Positions 1 through 9,168 of a stretch of DNA of 64,000 bases are shown here, piece by piece. The translations under genes and the position numbers were made by a program. Where the stretch lies: NCBI RefSeq assembly GCF_019774615.1, contig NZ_CP081497.1, positions 2,046,001 to 2,110,000 of the forward strand, read 5' to 3'. Source of the DNA: Streptomyces sp. BHT-5-2. Lineage in GTDB: Bacteria; Actinomycetota; Actinomycetes; Streptomycetales; Streptomycetaceae. Each line of letters begins with the position of its first letter. The stretch's first letter is position 1. The notes under the pieces were generated by a model, which saw nothing but the letters and a program-made list of their open reading frames with translations, did no database searches and was not told the DNA's origin.

Positions 1-426
1 CAGCGCAAGGACGCGTTCCGCTCGTACCACGCGCTCACACCGCCCCGGGTGCTCACCTCGGATGGCGAGGCCGTGACCGGCGCGTACCGGCGCGACGACG
101 TCCCGGCCGGCGCCCTGGTCGGCCTACCGGTCTCCGCCGGGACCATCGAGGGACGGGCCCGCGTCATCCTCGACATGGCCGATGCCCATCTCGAAGCGGG
201 CGACATCCTGGTCACGCCCTTCACCGACCCCAGCTGGTCGCCGCTGTTCGTCGGCATCGCGGGCCTGGTGACGGAGGTGGGCGGCCTGATGACCCACGGC
301 GCCGTCATCGCCCGGGAGTACGGCCTGCCGGCCGTCGTGGGCGTCGAGCAGGCCACCCGGCTGATCCGAGACGGCCAACGGATCCGCGTACACGGAACCG
401 ACGGCTACCTCGAGCTCCTCCCTTGA
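1..426 (+). CDS. rph: Rifampicin phosphotransferase-like protein, C-terminal fragment
   Basis: This is the last 141 residues of a gene that begins left of the window; the frame is open from base 1. It is the swivelling phosphohistidine domain of PEP-utilising enzymes. The signature GGLMTHGAVIAREYG lies at residues 95-109 of the fragment, with the phospho-acceptor histidine at residue 99. In rifampicin phosphotransferases this histidine carries phosphate from the ATP site to the antibiotic; in PEP synthase it serves pyruvate. The tail (RIRVHGTDGY) resembles Streptomyces Rph proteins more than PEP synthase, so I favour Rph. The ATP-grasp and rifampicin-binding domains that would settle this are outside the window. 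The stop at 424-426 is followed by a 68-base gap. Confidence 0.75.
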   Translation, partial: QRKDAFRSYHALTPPRVLTSDGEAVTGAYRRDDVPAGALVGLPVSAGTIEGRARVILDMADAHLEAGDILVTPFTDPSWSPLFVGIAGLVTEVGGLMTHGAVIAREYGLPAVVGVEQATRLIRDGQRIRVHGTDGYLELLP

Positions 427-494
427 CCTTTGACCGACCACACCGAGAAGCCCCGTACGCGCCTCCGCCCCTCCCCCCGCCCTACGCTCACCAC

Positions 495-1010
495 ATGACC
501 ACCACCACTCTCACCCTCGTCCAGGGCGACATCACCGAACAGGCCGTCGACGCCGTGGTCAACGCCGCCAACTCCGCCCTGCTCGGCGGCGGAGGCGTGG
601 ACGGCGCGATCCACCGCCGCGGCGGGCCCGACATCCTCGCCGAGTGCCGTGCCCTCCGCGCCAGCCGGTACGGCCGCGGCCTGCCCACCGGCCAGGCCGT
701 CCCCACCACCGCCGGCCGACTGCCCGCCCACTGGGTGATCCACACCGTCGGCCCGCGCTTCAGCCGCGAGGAGGACCGGTCGCAACTGCTGGCCTCCTGC
801 TATCGGGAGTCGCTGCGGGTCGCCGACGAACTGGGCGCCCGTACGGTGGCGTTCCCGGCCGTCTCCGCCGGGATCTACGGGTGGCCGATGGAGGACGCCG
901 CCCGGATCGCGGTGGAGACGGTGCGGAGCACGCGGACCACGGTCGAGGAGATCAGGTTCGTCCTCTTCGACGAGCGGGCGTACGAGGCGTTCGCCGCACA
1001 ACTCCGATAG
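495..1010 (+). CDS. Macro-domain protein (ADP-ribose/O-acetyl-ADP-ribose binding)
   Basis: A 171-residue stand-alone macro domain. VVNAANS at residues 21-27 and the glycine run GGGGVDGAI at 31-39 form the ADP-ribose-binding loops. HTVGPRFS and PAVSAGIYGWP supply the later phosphate-binding loops. Members bind ADP-ribose, and many hydrolyse O-acetyl-ADP-ribose or remove ADP-ribose from proteins. The ATG at 495 is chosen because the fold begins there (MTTTTLTLVQGDI); an in-frame start at 423 would add a proline-rich stretch. There is no Shine-Dalgarno sequence before 495. TACGCT at 483-488 lies at the right distance for a leaderless mRNA. A truncated relative sits at 5712-6071. Confidence 0.88.
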   Translation: MTTTTLTLVQGDITEQAVDAVVNAANSALLGGGGVDGAIHRRGGPDILAECRALRASRYGRGLPTGQAVPTTAGRLPAHWVIHTVGPRFSREEDRSQLLASCYRESLRVADELGARTVAFPAVSAGIYGWPMEDAARIAVETVRSTRTTVEEIRFVLFDERAYEAFAAQLR

Positions 1011-1220
1011 CGATCAGCCTCGACGCTGCTCGACGGCGGCGGTACGGGCCATCGCGCCTTGGCTGGGGCGCGGCTCATGGGGCACGGAGCGCCTCCAAAG
1101 AAGGGTGGGAGTGCTGCCCCCCCTCTGATCGGGCGATCTCGGCAAGGGAATCGGTATCCATTCGGCGAAATCCAGGCAACCTGCATTGCGGTTCAACTAT
1201 CAGCGACGAAGGGGTGTTTT

Positions 1221-1553
1221 ATGTATCGCATCGCCACCGCTGTTCTCGGGTTCACGGCACTACTAGGCGCCATTGCCACCCCAGCACAGGCTGCCCCCGC
1301 CAAGCGGATCGTCAAGCGGGAATTCGCGGTGAGGGCAGGGTACTGGGGTGCGTACGGAGAGGGCACCGCACGCTGCCCCGAGGGTTCTGCGGTTGTCGGC
1401 GGCGGATTCGACTCAGGGCGCTTGAGATTGTTCGCATGGGCCAGCCGCCCGACGGATGACGGCAAGGGCTGGACCGTGCGAGTCACAGATGGTGGCGAGT
1501 GGAAATTCTCAGCGGGGACGGCCACGGTCTATGCCGTGTGCGAGTTCGAGTAA
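1221..1553 (+). CDS. Small secreted protein of unknown function
   Basis: A 110-residue protein with a clear Sec signal peptide: a short basic start, a hydrophobic core (AVLGFTALLGAIA) and a TPAQA-A cleavage site near residue 25. The mature part is about 85 residues with two cysteines, one in TARCPEGSAVVGGGF and one in AVCEFE, which could form a disulphide. CPEGSAVVGGGF recurs in many small secreted actinobacterial proteins of unknown function. AAGGGG at 1209-1214 is a fitting ribosome site for the ATG at 1221. No enzyme motif is visible. Confidence 0.8.
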   Translation: MYRIATAVLGFTALLGAIATPAQAAPAKRIVKREFAVRAGYWGAYGEGTARCPEGSAVVGGGFDSGRLRLFAWASRPTDDGKGWTVRVTDGGEWKFSAGTATVYAVCEFE

Positions 1554-1778
1554 CAGCAGCGTCTCCATGCGGATGCCGCCCCGCGCGGGAACGCCCCCTG
1601 CCCCCGGGGCCTGCTCAGGCCCGGGCCGGCGTGCTTCACGCTTCGCAGGTGTCTGATCGCTGCAGCGACCGGGGTAATGATTGTCGGCCGTTGGAGTGGG
1701 CTTTCGGCGCGCCTGTGTGACATCGGGTGTGGGGAGGTACTCATTCGGCGTCCGATTGCCTGTCGATTAGGAGAAGCG

Positions 1779-2504
1779 ATGCGTCCGTTCATAGGTCGTT
1801 CGCTTGCCGTCGTGGTGGTAAGCGTGGCGACCGGTGTCCCGATCGCCGATATATCCCAGGCCGTGCCTCAGAGCCGGTCCATGGTGCTGAGTGGTGAACA
1901 CCGCCGTATGCAGCGTCACGACGGGTGCGACGCGTGCGAGTGCGGCGACGACTCCGGCTCGGGCGGCGGCGGTGCGGTTGATACCGGTCCGGGCGGCGGC
2001 GGTCCTGGTGGTGGGGAGCCGACGGGTACGGGTCCTGGTGGTGGGGAGCCGACGGGTACGGGTCCTGGTGGTGGGGAGCCGACGGGTACGGGTCCTGGTG
2101 GTGGAGAACCGACGGGTACGGGTCCTGGCGGTGGGGAGCCGACGGGTACCGGTCCTGGTGGTGGGGAGCCGACGGGTACGGGTCCCGGTGGTGGAGAACC
2201 GACTGGTACAGGTCCAGTCGGTGCCAGTCCATGCGGTGCCGGTCCCGGTGATGGGGAACCTGCTGGTACGGGTCCAGGAGGTGGGGAACCGGCTGGTACG
2301 GGTCCAGGAGGTGGGGGAGTTGGCAGCGGTCCCGGTGGTGGGGGTCTGGTGGGTACCAGTCCCGCTGGCGACAGTTCGGGTGATGGCGCGGACGGATTCG
2401 ATCTGGGGAACCTGTTCGACGGGTTCGGCTCCGGGCTGGTCGGCATGGGACCTTACGGCCTGGCGCCGTTCCGCGACTTCGGGTCCCTGCTCGGCTGGTT
2501 CTGA
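1779..2504 (+). CDS. Secreted glycine/proline/threonine repeat protein
   Basis: A 241-residue protein. It starts with a basic, hydrophobic signal-like segment (MRPFIGRSLAVVVVSVATG) followed by a charged Cys/Asp stretch (DGCDACECGDD). Next come about ten copies of the decapeptide GPGGGEPTGT, and then a Phe/Gly-rich end (DLGNLFDGFGSGLVGMG). AGGAGA at 1769-1774 supports the ATG at 1779. The repeat would be flexible and disordered, as in cell-wall linkers or surface adhesins; the hydrophobic end may be the functional part. The function is unknown. The repeat also keeps long open frames on the opposite strand, which are artefacts of its composition. Confidence 0.75.
   Translation: MRPFIGRSLAVVVVSVATGVPIADISQAVPQSRSMVLSGEHRRMQRHDGCDACECGDDSGSGGGGAVDTGPGGGGPGGGEPTGTGPGGGEPTGTGPGGGEPTGTGPGGGEPTGTGPGGGEPTGTGPGGGEPTGTGPGGGEPTGTGPVGASPCGAGPGDGEPAGTGPGGGEPAGTGPGGGGVGSGPGGGGLVGTSPAGDSSGDGADGFDLGNLFDGFGSGLVGMGPYGLAPFRDFGSLLGWF
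2011..2310 (+). repeat. Ten tandem 30-bp coding repeats
   Basis: Ten consecutive 30-bp units, each encoding one decapeptide. The units at 2011-2040, 2041-2070 and 2071-2100 are identical at the DNA level and the later ones differ by a few bases. The unit at 2221-2250 is the most diverged. Identity among the first copies suggests recent expansion, so copy number probably varies between strains. There are no spacers, so this is not a CRISPR array. Confidence 0.95.
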
Positions 2505-2800
2505 CCTGCGGCAGCCCGGCGGCAGTCGCAGCGAAGTGCCGTCCCAGTGGCACGGGGGGCGTACCCAGAATGGGCCATCACACGTTTCGACGTTCCGCCG
2601 GTCATCGCGAACATGACCCTTGCGACGGCTACGTCCACCTGAGGTGAGCCGGCAGCCCGCCCCCACGCCCAACGGCCACCCTCCAACCAAGGCGCCGGCT
2701 CCGGGGCGGGCCGCTCGTCGCCGAAGCGAGGAAACCGTCGCGGAAGAACTCCGGGCGGCGCCGCATCAGGGCCGGGATGACGTCCCGAACGGCAAGCAGG

Positions 2801-5077
2801 TCACGTTTGGTGGGAAGCCGGGTGTGCCGGCGTCGCCGATGTCGCCGATGGGCGTGGCGAAGGCGGTCTGGGCGGAGGATGGGTGGCCGTTGGTCGGCGA
2901 GGTGCGGTCGGTGGGTGGGGCGCCGTTGGCCGGTGCGGCGTCATCGGGGGGTGAGGCGCCGTCGGTCGGCGGGGCGCCGTCGGTGGGTGCAGCGCCGTGG
3001 GCTTGGGCCGCGTCGTGCCGCTGTGCGTCCGGGAGCCGGTCGGCGGCTTGGTTCCGGGTGGTTTGCGGCGGGCCGGGTGGCCGGACTCGAGGCCGCCGCC
3101 GGGGTCCGTACTACAGCCGCACTCGGTGACCGTGAGGGTGAAGGTCGCCGTGTGCGTGGTGGATGCGCGGGCGCCGGTGACGATGATGTGGTAGGTGCCC
3201 GGCGGGGTCGAGGTGGAGGTGGCCAGGGTCAGCGTGGACGTGTTGTGGGCCGCGGTGACCGACGTCGGGTTGAAGCGCGCGGTGGTTCCCCTCGGCAGCC
3301 CGGACACCGACAGGCTCACCGGTTGTGCCGGTCCGGAGGTGACCCGGGTGGAGACCGTGGTGGTGGCCCGCGACCCGGCGGTCGTGCTGGGGGAGGTCGG
3401 ACTGACCGCCAGCGAGAAGTCGTTGCTCGATGTGGAGGGATTGTTGCTCGGTGTGGAGGACCCGCAGTTGGGCAGCGTGAACGAGGCCAGCCTGGTGTGC
3501 CAGTTATAGCTGCCGTTGGACGGGATGTACTCGTTCGTGTACCAGAACGTGCAGTCGTCCGCCGGGTCCACGGCCATGGAGGTGTAGTCACCCCAGCGTT
3601 CGACCCCTGTCTGGGAGCCGCCGCCGGTGATCGGGGTGGCTTCGCCCTGTGTCATGAGCCCGGGGGTGTCGCCGGCCAGCCGACCGGTGTAGCGGATCGA
3701 CGGATGCACCGACGGCGAGGACTGCGAGTAGCCGAGCCCGATGTTGCCGACCTTGTCCTGGGCCATCGAACCCACCCAGCGGTACGTGGAGTCGGGTGCG
3801 TAGGTGCCCTGTTGGTAGACGGTGGGGGTGCCGCCCGACAGCCGGAACTCGTACCAGCGCACGCCCGCCGAACTTCCCGCGGCCACCGCGTGGTTCACCA
3901 CGAGCGACTCGTGTTCGCCGTAGTTGCGATAGGCCAGCCGGAACATCAACCGGTCGGAGACGGATTCGAGTTGCTGACTGGTGTCGCCCTGCGGGATGCA
4001 GGTCCCTGAACTGCCGCAGGCGGTGGTGTAGGGCGCCACGGGCAGCGTCGACGGACCGGTGAAGGTGGAGCCGGCGGGGTTGCTCCAGTCGACGTGGAAC
4101 TTCCAGTAGGCCAGCCCCGAGTTGGAGGTCCCCAGGTCCATCATCAGTTCTGGCTCCCCGGAAGGGGGCGCGGTCCGGCCGTCCAGGTCCGCGCCGAGCA
4201 AACCGCCGTACGAGGGCGAGGTGGTGAAGCACTGCTGCGCGGCACCGGCGCCGGTCAGCATGTTCGCCCGGTTCAGCGCGCACGCCTCGGCGTACAGGAA
4301 ACCGCCGGAGGGGCTGATCATGTTGTACGTGACGTAGTAGGCGTCGGGCCACACCGACAGCTTCGGGTAGTCCGGAAAGTTGGCGTATTGGAACGCGTAG
4401 CGGTAGTAGCTGCCGGTGGCGTCCTCGCTGGTGGAGACGGCCACGCACTGGTAGTACGGGCCCGAGGCGGACCTGATGTTGGCGAGCTGGGTGACCACCC
4501 ACCGACTTGCGAGACTGTCCCAACGGACCACGGCATCACCGTCGTTGGTGGTCTCGCAGGAGCCGCCGAACCCGGACCACAGGGTGTTGGTGTCGGTCGG
4601 TGCGAGGACTGTGGCCCCGCTCTTCGAATACACCGCGTAGGCGGTGTTGACGGTCTCGACGATCTGATTGGAGCCGGCGGCCGCGTTCGGGTCCGGCGGG
4701 ATCTGGGTGACCGAGTAGTTGCCGGCGCCGATGCCCTCGAAGTTGGCCCCCGAGGAGGGGGCGGCGGAGCCGCGGGGGCTCGGCTGCACCACCCTGTCCG
4801 GAAGGGCTGAAGCGGGTGGATGCGGCAACCGCTGGTGCTTCTGGCCTTGCTGCTTCCTGCCGTCGCGCCCGCGGTGGTGGCCGTGCGCGGCGGCCATGGA
4901 CCGCAGGGTACGAGAGGTGTCGTGTCGTACGGCGGAGCCGGTGTCGGACGAGCGGTGTCGCGCCGGAGCGGGGCGCGCGGCGTGGCCGGCGGAGGCCGAG
5001 AACCAGAATCCGGACATCGCGGTCAGTGCAGCGATGAGCATGGCCATCAGGCCGCGCCTGTGTCGGGAACGGAGCAC
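2801..5077 (-). CDS. Large secreted protein with Ig-like domain and proline-rich tail
   Basis: 758 residues. The N-terminus has an arginine-rich start and a hydrophobic signal segment (LMAMLIAALTAMSGFWFSASA), cleaved near residue 33. A basic linker leads to a domain of about 450 residues (roughly 110-560) rich in Trp, Tyr and Gly with paired cysteines (CETTNDGD, CVAVS, CFTTS, CGSSGTC), as in secreted beta-propeller-like proteins. An Ig-like beta domain follows at about 565-660. The tail is made of Pro/Thr/His/Arg repeats (PTAPRRPTAPHPP) and could span the wall. GTG at 5077 is preceded by GAAAGGA. I see no catalytic motif. Its 3' end faces the repeat-protein gene convergently. Confidence 0.8.
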   Translation of the reverse strand: MLRSRHRRGLMAMLIAALTAMSGFWFSASAGHAARPAPARHRSSDTGSAVRHDTSRTLRSMAAAHGHHRGRDGRKQQGQKHQRLPHPPASALPDRVVQPSPRGSAAPSSGANFEGIGAGNYSVTQIPPDPNAAAGSNQIVETVNTAYAVYSKSGATVLAPTDTNTLWSGFGGSCETTNDGDAVVRWDSLASRWVVTQLANIRSASGPYYQCVAVSTSEDATGSYYRYAFQYANFPDYPKLSVWPDAYYVTYNMISPSGGFLYAEACALNRANMLTGAGAAQQCFTTSPSYGGLLGADLDGRTAPPSGEPELMMDLGTSNSGLAYWKFHVDWSNPAGSTFTGPSTLPVAPYTTACGSSGTCIPQGDTSQQLESVSDRLMFRLAYRNYGEHESLVVNHAVAAGSSAGVRWYEFRLSGGTPTVYQQGTYAPDSTYRWVGSMAQDKVGNIGLGYSQSSPSVHPSIRYTGRLAGDTPGLMTQGEATPITGGGSQTGVERWGDYTSMAVDPADDCTFWYTNEYIPSNGSYNWHTRLASFTLPNCGSSTPSNNPSTSSNDFSLAVSPTSPSTTAGSRATTTVSTRVTSGPAQPVSLSVSGLPRGTTARFNPTSVTAAHNTSTLTLATSTSTPPGTYHIIVTGARASTTHTATFTLTVTECGCSTDPGGGLESGHPARRKPPGTKPPTGSRTHSGTTRPKPTALHPPTAPRRPTAPHPPMTPHRPTAPHPPTAPRRPTATHPPPRPPSPRPSATSATPAHPASHQT

Positions 5078-5711
5078 TGCACATCCTTTCGCGTGCTCGG
5101 GGATCGGTCCGGCCTACGGAGGCGCGACAAGGCTCGCCCAAGGTGTGACGCAGCGGAGGCAAGGCGCTCGGAAAAATCGGCTTTATCCCCGCAATGGGCG
5201 AGGCGGCGAAGCGGCCATCCCGCTGACGACCCGTCGGAACACGGAGCCACCCGGACGGTTCCCCGTCACCCGGCCGCTCCGCCTCGGTGACCGCGGGCGC
5301 CGCCGCCTCCGGGCCGACCTCGCCACGGCGCTGATCAGCCGGCAGCCGGCAGCCGACGGCCCCGGGCGGCCGGCTGGACGGCGCGATGACTTACCTGGCC
5401 GCCGGCGTGCCGCGGGTACTCCCGGACTGGTTCCCGACTTGGCTGCTACCTGACCTTCTGACGCCGGCACGGGCGGTCCGCTCCCCACGCGCGGGGAAAT
5501 CCGCCACCGTGACGGCGCCGTGCGCGAGCGGCCACGCATGCCACCAGGAGCAAGGCGGGCGCCATGATCGACCGCTGCCTCATCGGCCGGAACCGGCGCG
5601 CTGCCGGCACGCGGAGAATCGCGAAGCGGCGGCCGAAGTGGGCCGTCCGATCCTGCAGGCATGGATATGTGGTTGTTCATGGCTGGGTGCGGTGCTTCGA
5701 CGGCTGGGTGA
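5078..5711. other. 634-bp stretch with no convincing gene
   Basis: The part next to 5077 must hold the promoter of the secreted-protein gene. The rest has only GC-biased open frames without ribosome sites or recognisable products. It ends at the truncated macro-domain pseudogene, so it may be decayed sequence. Confidence 0.5.
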
Positions 5712-6050
<339 letters not shown>

Positions 6051-6071
<21 letters not shown>

Positions 6072-6140
6072 CGCGCCCAGGCGAATCGGTGTCCGGGCCG
6101 ACCAGCCCAGGCAAATCGGTGTCCGGGCCGACCAGTCGAG
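6051..6140. repeat. Three tandem 30-bp repeats
   Basis: Units at 6051-6080, 6081-6110 and 6111-6140 each begin GCGAATCGG or GCAAATCGG and continue GTGTCCGGGCCGACCAG in the second and third. The stop codon of the macro pseudogene lies inside the first unit. The array lies just upstream of the Ada-AlkA gene, so it could include its promoter region. Confidence 0.85.
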
Positions 6141-6196
6141 GTTGATGTCGGATTTCCGCCAGCCCGTGCCCAGCCGGCTGAGGAATCCTGGAGGAC

Positions 6197-7669
6197 ATGC
6201 ACACCGACACCGAGCGCTGTCTGCGCGCCGTGCAGTCCAAGGACGCCCGCTTCGACGGATGGTTCTACATCGCCGTCGTCACCACCGGCATCTACTGTCG
6301 GCCCAGCTGCCCGGTGGTGCCCCCCAAGCCCCAGAACATGCGCTTCTACCCCAGCGCGGCCGCCGCCCAGCAGGCCGGCTTCCGGGCCTGCAAACGCTGC
6401 CGCCCGGATGCCAGCCCCGGTTCCCCGCAGTGGGACGAGAGGGCCGACCTGGTCGCCCGCGCCATGCGGCTGATCGCCGACGGCATCGTCGACCGCGAGG
6501 GCGTCCCCGGCCTCGCCGCACGCCTCGGCTACAGCCCCCGCCAGGTCGAACGCCAGCTCCGCGCCGAGCTGGGCGCCGGCCCCCTCGCCCTGGCCCGCGC
6601 CCAGCGCGCCCAGACCGCCCGGCTCCTGATCGAGACCACCACCCTCCCGATGGCCGAGATCGCCTTCGCCGCCGGATTCGCCAGCATCCGTTCCTTCAAC
6701 GAGACCGTCCGCGAGGTCTTCGCCCTCGCGCCCACCGAACTCCGCGGCCGCGCCCGCCCCGGCCCCCGCGCCACCACCCCCGGAACCCTCTCTCTGCGGC
6801 TCCCCTTCCGACAGCCGCTCAACCCCGACAACCTCTTCGGGCACCTCGCCGCCACCGCCGTCCCCGGCGTCGAGGAATGGCGCGACGGCGCCTACCGCCG
6901 CACCCTCGACCTCCCCTACGGGCACGGCATCGTCGCCCTCATCCCCCACCCCGACCACATCGACTGCCGGCTCTCCCTCACCGACCTTCGCGACCTCGCC
7001 GGTGCCATCGCCCGCTGTCGCCGGATGCTCGACCTCGACGCCGACCCGGAGGCCGTCGACAGCCTGCTCCGGGAGGACCCGCAGCTCGCCCCGCTGGTCG
7101 ACAAGGCCCCCGGCCGCCGGGTGCCGCGCACCGCCGACGCCGACGAGTTCGCGGTCCGTGCCGTCCTCGGCCAGCAGGTCTCCACCGCCGCCGCCCGCAC
7201 CCACGCCGGCCGCCTGGTCCTCGCCCACGGCGAACCGGTCGACGACCCCTGCGGCGGCCTCACCCACCTCTTCCCGACTCCCGCCGCCCTCGCCGCCCTC
7301 GACCCGGAAACCCTCGCCATGCCCCGCACCCGACGCGCCACCCTCACCGGCGTCGTCGCGGCCCTCACCGACGGCACCCTCCAACTCGGCGTCGGCAGCG
7401 ACCGGGACGAGGCCCGCGCCCGCCTCGCCGCGCTCCCCGGCATCGGCCCCTGGACCGTCGAATGCATCGCCATGCGCGCCCTCGGCGACCCCGACGCCTT
7501 CACCCCCACCGACCTCGGCCTCCGCCGCGCCGCCGCCGGCCTCGGCCTGCCCGCCACCCCCGCGGCCCTCACCCGTCACTCCGCCCGCTGGCGCCCCTGG
7601 CGCGCCTATGCCGTCCAGTACCTCTGGGCCACCGACGACCACCCCATCAACCGCCTCCCCACGAATTGA
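6197..7669 (+). CDS. alkA: Ada-type/AlkA fusion DNA-3-methyladenine glycosylase
   Basis: 490 residues in three parts. An Ada N-terminal zinc domain at about 1-75 carries the four ligands C34, C38, C65 and C68 (GIYCRPSC, ACKRC); C34 is the likely methyl acceptor from DNA phosphotriesters. An AraC-type helix-turn-helix follows at about 80-180. An AlkA glycosylase occupies about 190-490, with the helix-hairpin-helix LPGIGPWTVECIAMRA and the catalytic aspartate in TPTDLGL. It should sense methylation damage, activate repair genes and excise 3-methylpurines. GGAGG at 6190-6194 fits the ATG at 6197. It is followed eight bases later by ogt, so the two form a repair operon. Confidence 0.93.
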   Translation: MHTDTERCLRAVQSKDARFDGWFYIAVVTTGIYCRPSCPVVPPKPQNMRFYPSAAAAQQAGFRACKRCRPDASPGSPQWDERADLVARAMRLIADGIVDREGVPGLAARLGYSPRQVERQLRAELGAGPLALARAQRAQTARLLIETTTLPMAEIAFAAGFASIRSFNETVREVFALAPTELRGRARPGPRATTPGTLSLRLPFRQPLNPDNLFGHLAATAVPGVEEWRDGAYRRTLDLPYGHGIVALIPHPDHIDCRLSLTDLRDLAGAIARCRRMLDLDADPEAVDSLLREDPQLAPLVDKAPGRRVPRTADADEFAVRAVLGQQVSTAAARTHAGRLVLAHGEPVDDPCGGLTHLFPTPAALAALDPETLAMPRTRRATLTGVVAALTDGTLQLGVGSDRDEARARLAALPGIGPWTVECIAMRALGDPDAFTPTDLGLRRAAAGLGLPATPAALTRHSARWRPWRAYAVQYLWATDDHPINRLPTN

Positions 7670-7677
7670 GCCCCACC

Positions 7678-8262
7678 ATGCCCGCACCCGTCACTGCCGC
7701 CCGCGCGGCCACCCCCGCTGCCAAAGCCACCACAGGCCCCGCCGGCCCGGTGACCCACACCGTCCTCGACGACACCCCTGTCGGCCCGCTCACCCTCGTC
7801 GCCCACGGCGACGCCCTCAGCGGCCTCTACATGACCGACCAGCGGCACCGCCCGCCCCAGGAGACCTTCGGCACCCCCGCCGACCCCGACGAACCACCCT
7901 TCGCCGCGACCATCGCCCAGCTCCGCGCCTATTTCCGGGGCGAACTGACCACCTTCGACCTGCCGCTCGCGCTGCACGGCACCCCGTTCCAGCGCCGCGT
8001 CTGGGCAGCCCTGTGCACCATCCCCTACGGCGAGACGATCTCCTACGGGCAGCTTGCCGCCCACCTCGGCGCCCCGAACGCGTCCCGCGCCGTCGGCCTG
8101 GCCAACGGCCGCAACCCGATCGGCATCATCGTCCCCTGCCACCGCGTCGTCGGCGCCAACGGCAGCCTCACCGGCTACGGCGGCGGCCTCGACCGCAAGC
8201 GCCGCCTGCTCACCTTCGAACGCGGCGCCGACGGGCTCTTCCCACCGGACGACTGCGCCTGA
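7678..8262 (+). CDS. ogt: Methylated-DNA--protein-cysteine methyltransferase
   Basis: 194 residues. It repairs O6-alkylguanine by irreversible transfer to cysteine 154 in the IVPCHRVVG active site. The DNA-binding helix region (FQRRVWAALCTIPYGETISYGQLA) and the arginine finger (NASRAVG) lie before it. A Pro/Ala/Thr-rich extension of about 25 residues precedes the fold. The gene begins eight bases after the Ada-AlkA stop without a good ribosome site of its own, so translational coupling is likely. The Ada-like regulator upstream probably controls both genes. Confidence 0.93.
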   Translation: MPAPVTAARAATPAAKATTGPAGPVTHTVLDDTPVGPLTLVAHGDALSGLYMTDQRHRPPQETFGTPADPDEPPFAATIAQLRAYFRGELTTFDLPLALHGTPFQRRVWAALCTIPYGETISYGQLAAHLGAPNASRAVGLANGRNPIGIIVPCHRVVGANGSLTGYGGGLDRKRRLLTFERGADGLFPPDDCA

Positions 8263-8379
8263 GCGGTGCCCGGGGCGTGTCGGTGTGGTCCAGCGGCGGC
8301 CGAGCGGGCGTGACCGATGACGAACGCACGGCCCGCCCGGCGGCCGCCCCGCGCGCCCGGCCGGCCCGCCTCCGACCCG

Positions 8380-9039
8380 TTACGCGTCGCCCGACGGCGC
8401 GAGTCCGCCCAGCAGCGCCCGTACCGTCTCCGCCGCGAACTCCTCCTCGCGCTCGGGCCGCAGCGCTCCCGTCGGTGCCTCCCCGTCGAAGAACAGGTCG
8501 AGGAACGCCCGGTGGAAACAGGCCCCGATCAGCAGATTGGCCGCCGCATGGGGATCGGCCGTGGCCGAGATCCGTCCCAGCTTCTGCTCGGCCGCCAGAT
8601 ACGCCGCCAGCTGACCGCTCGCATTGTGCGGTCCCATGGCGCCCAGCTCGTCCAGCTTGCGACGGTGCGTCGCCAGCAACTCCGGACTGGCGAACAACGA
8701 TGCCGCGATCGGGAACGACTCCCGGTAGAACCGCAACGCGGCCAGCACCACCTCTTCGAGGAGCCCGGCCGGACCGCGTTCGTCACCGGCCCGGTCCGGC
8801 AGCTGCGCCAACGCGTCGGAGAACTGCGGCACCCGCTCGTGCAGCACCCGCACGAAGATCTCTTCCTTGTTGCGGAAGTGCTTGTAGAGCGTCGCCTCGG
8901 AGCAGCCCGCCTTCTTGGCGATCTGCTTGGTCGTGGTGTGGGTCAGGCCCACGCTCGTCATCAGCGCGGCGGCGGCGTCCAGGATGCGGGAGCGCGTCAA
9001 CGCCCCTCCGGACAGCGGGGCATTGGCTTCAGGGCTCAT
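8380..9039 (-). CDS. TetR family transcriptional regulator
   Basis: 219 residues. The helix-turn-helix lies at about residues 15-60 (RILDAAAALMTSVGL, TKQIAKKAGCSEATLYKHF), followed by an all-helical ligand domain. It is divergent from the NAD(P)-binding protein gene at 9169. Two strong dyads fill the 129 bases between the two genes, which is the classical layout for a TetR repressor controlling itself and its neighbour. The ligand is unknown. Confidence 0.92.
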   Translation of the reverse strand: MSPEANAPLSGGALTRSRILDAAAALMTSVGLTHTTTKQIAKKAGCSEATLYKHFRNKEEIFVRVLHERVPQFSDALAQLPDRAGDERGPAGLLEEVVLAALRFYRESFPIAASLFASPELLATHRRKLDELGAMGPHNASGQLAAYLAAEQKLGRISATADPHAAANLLIGACFHRAFLDLFFDGEAPTGALRPEREEEFAAETVRALLGGLAPSGDA

Positions 9040-9059
9040 GGGGCGACTCTACATTGACA

Positions 9060-9077
9060 GGTGAGTGAACACTCACC
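9060..9077. promoter_or_regulatory. Operator dyad 1 for the TetR/oxidoreductase pair
   Basis: GGTGAGTG-AA-CACTCACC is a perfect inverted repeat with eight-base arms. It lies 20 bases upstream of the regulator's start codon, so it probably overlaps that gene's promoter. Confidence 0.8.
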
Positions 9078-9083
9078 CACACT

Positions 9084-9105
9084 GGTGGGTAAGTACTTAC
9101 TCACC
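9084..9105. promoter_or_regulatory. Operator dyad 2 for the TetR/oxidoreductase pair
   Basis: A 22-bp near-perfect inverted repeat, GGTGGGTAAGT/ACTTACTCACC, with one mismatched pair. It shares the GGTGRGT half-site with the dyad at 9060-9077. The GAGTNAAC/TTACTCA theme suggests one TetR dimer per dyad. Confidence 0.8.
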
Positions 9106-9168
9106 CTCGCCCTTGCCCGCTTCCCCCTCTCTTCTCCGCTCGGGCCGGGAAAGACCACCGGAGGACCC

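Noticed and set aside
2011..2310. CRISPR array
   Set aside because: The 30-bp units are directly adjacent without spacers and are in frame with a secreted protein that has a ribosome site and signal peptide.
1767..2690. Long minus-strand open frames across the repeat protein (Thr/Arg- and Pro-rich)
   Set aside because: They exist only because the repeat unit has no stops in several frames; no signal peptide, ribosome site or fold.
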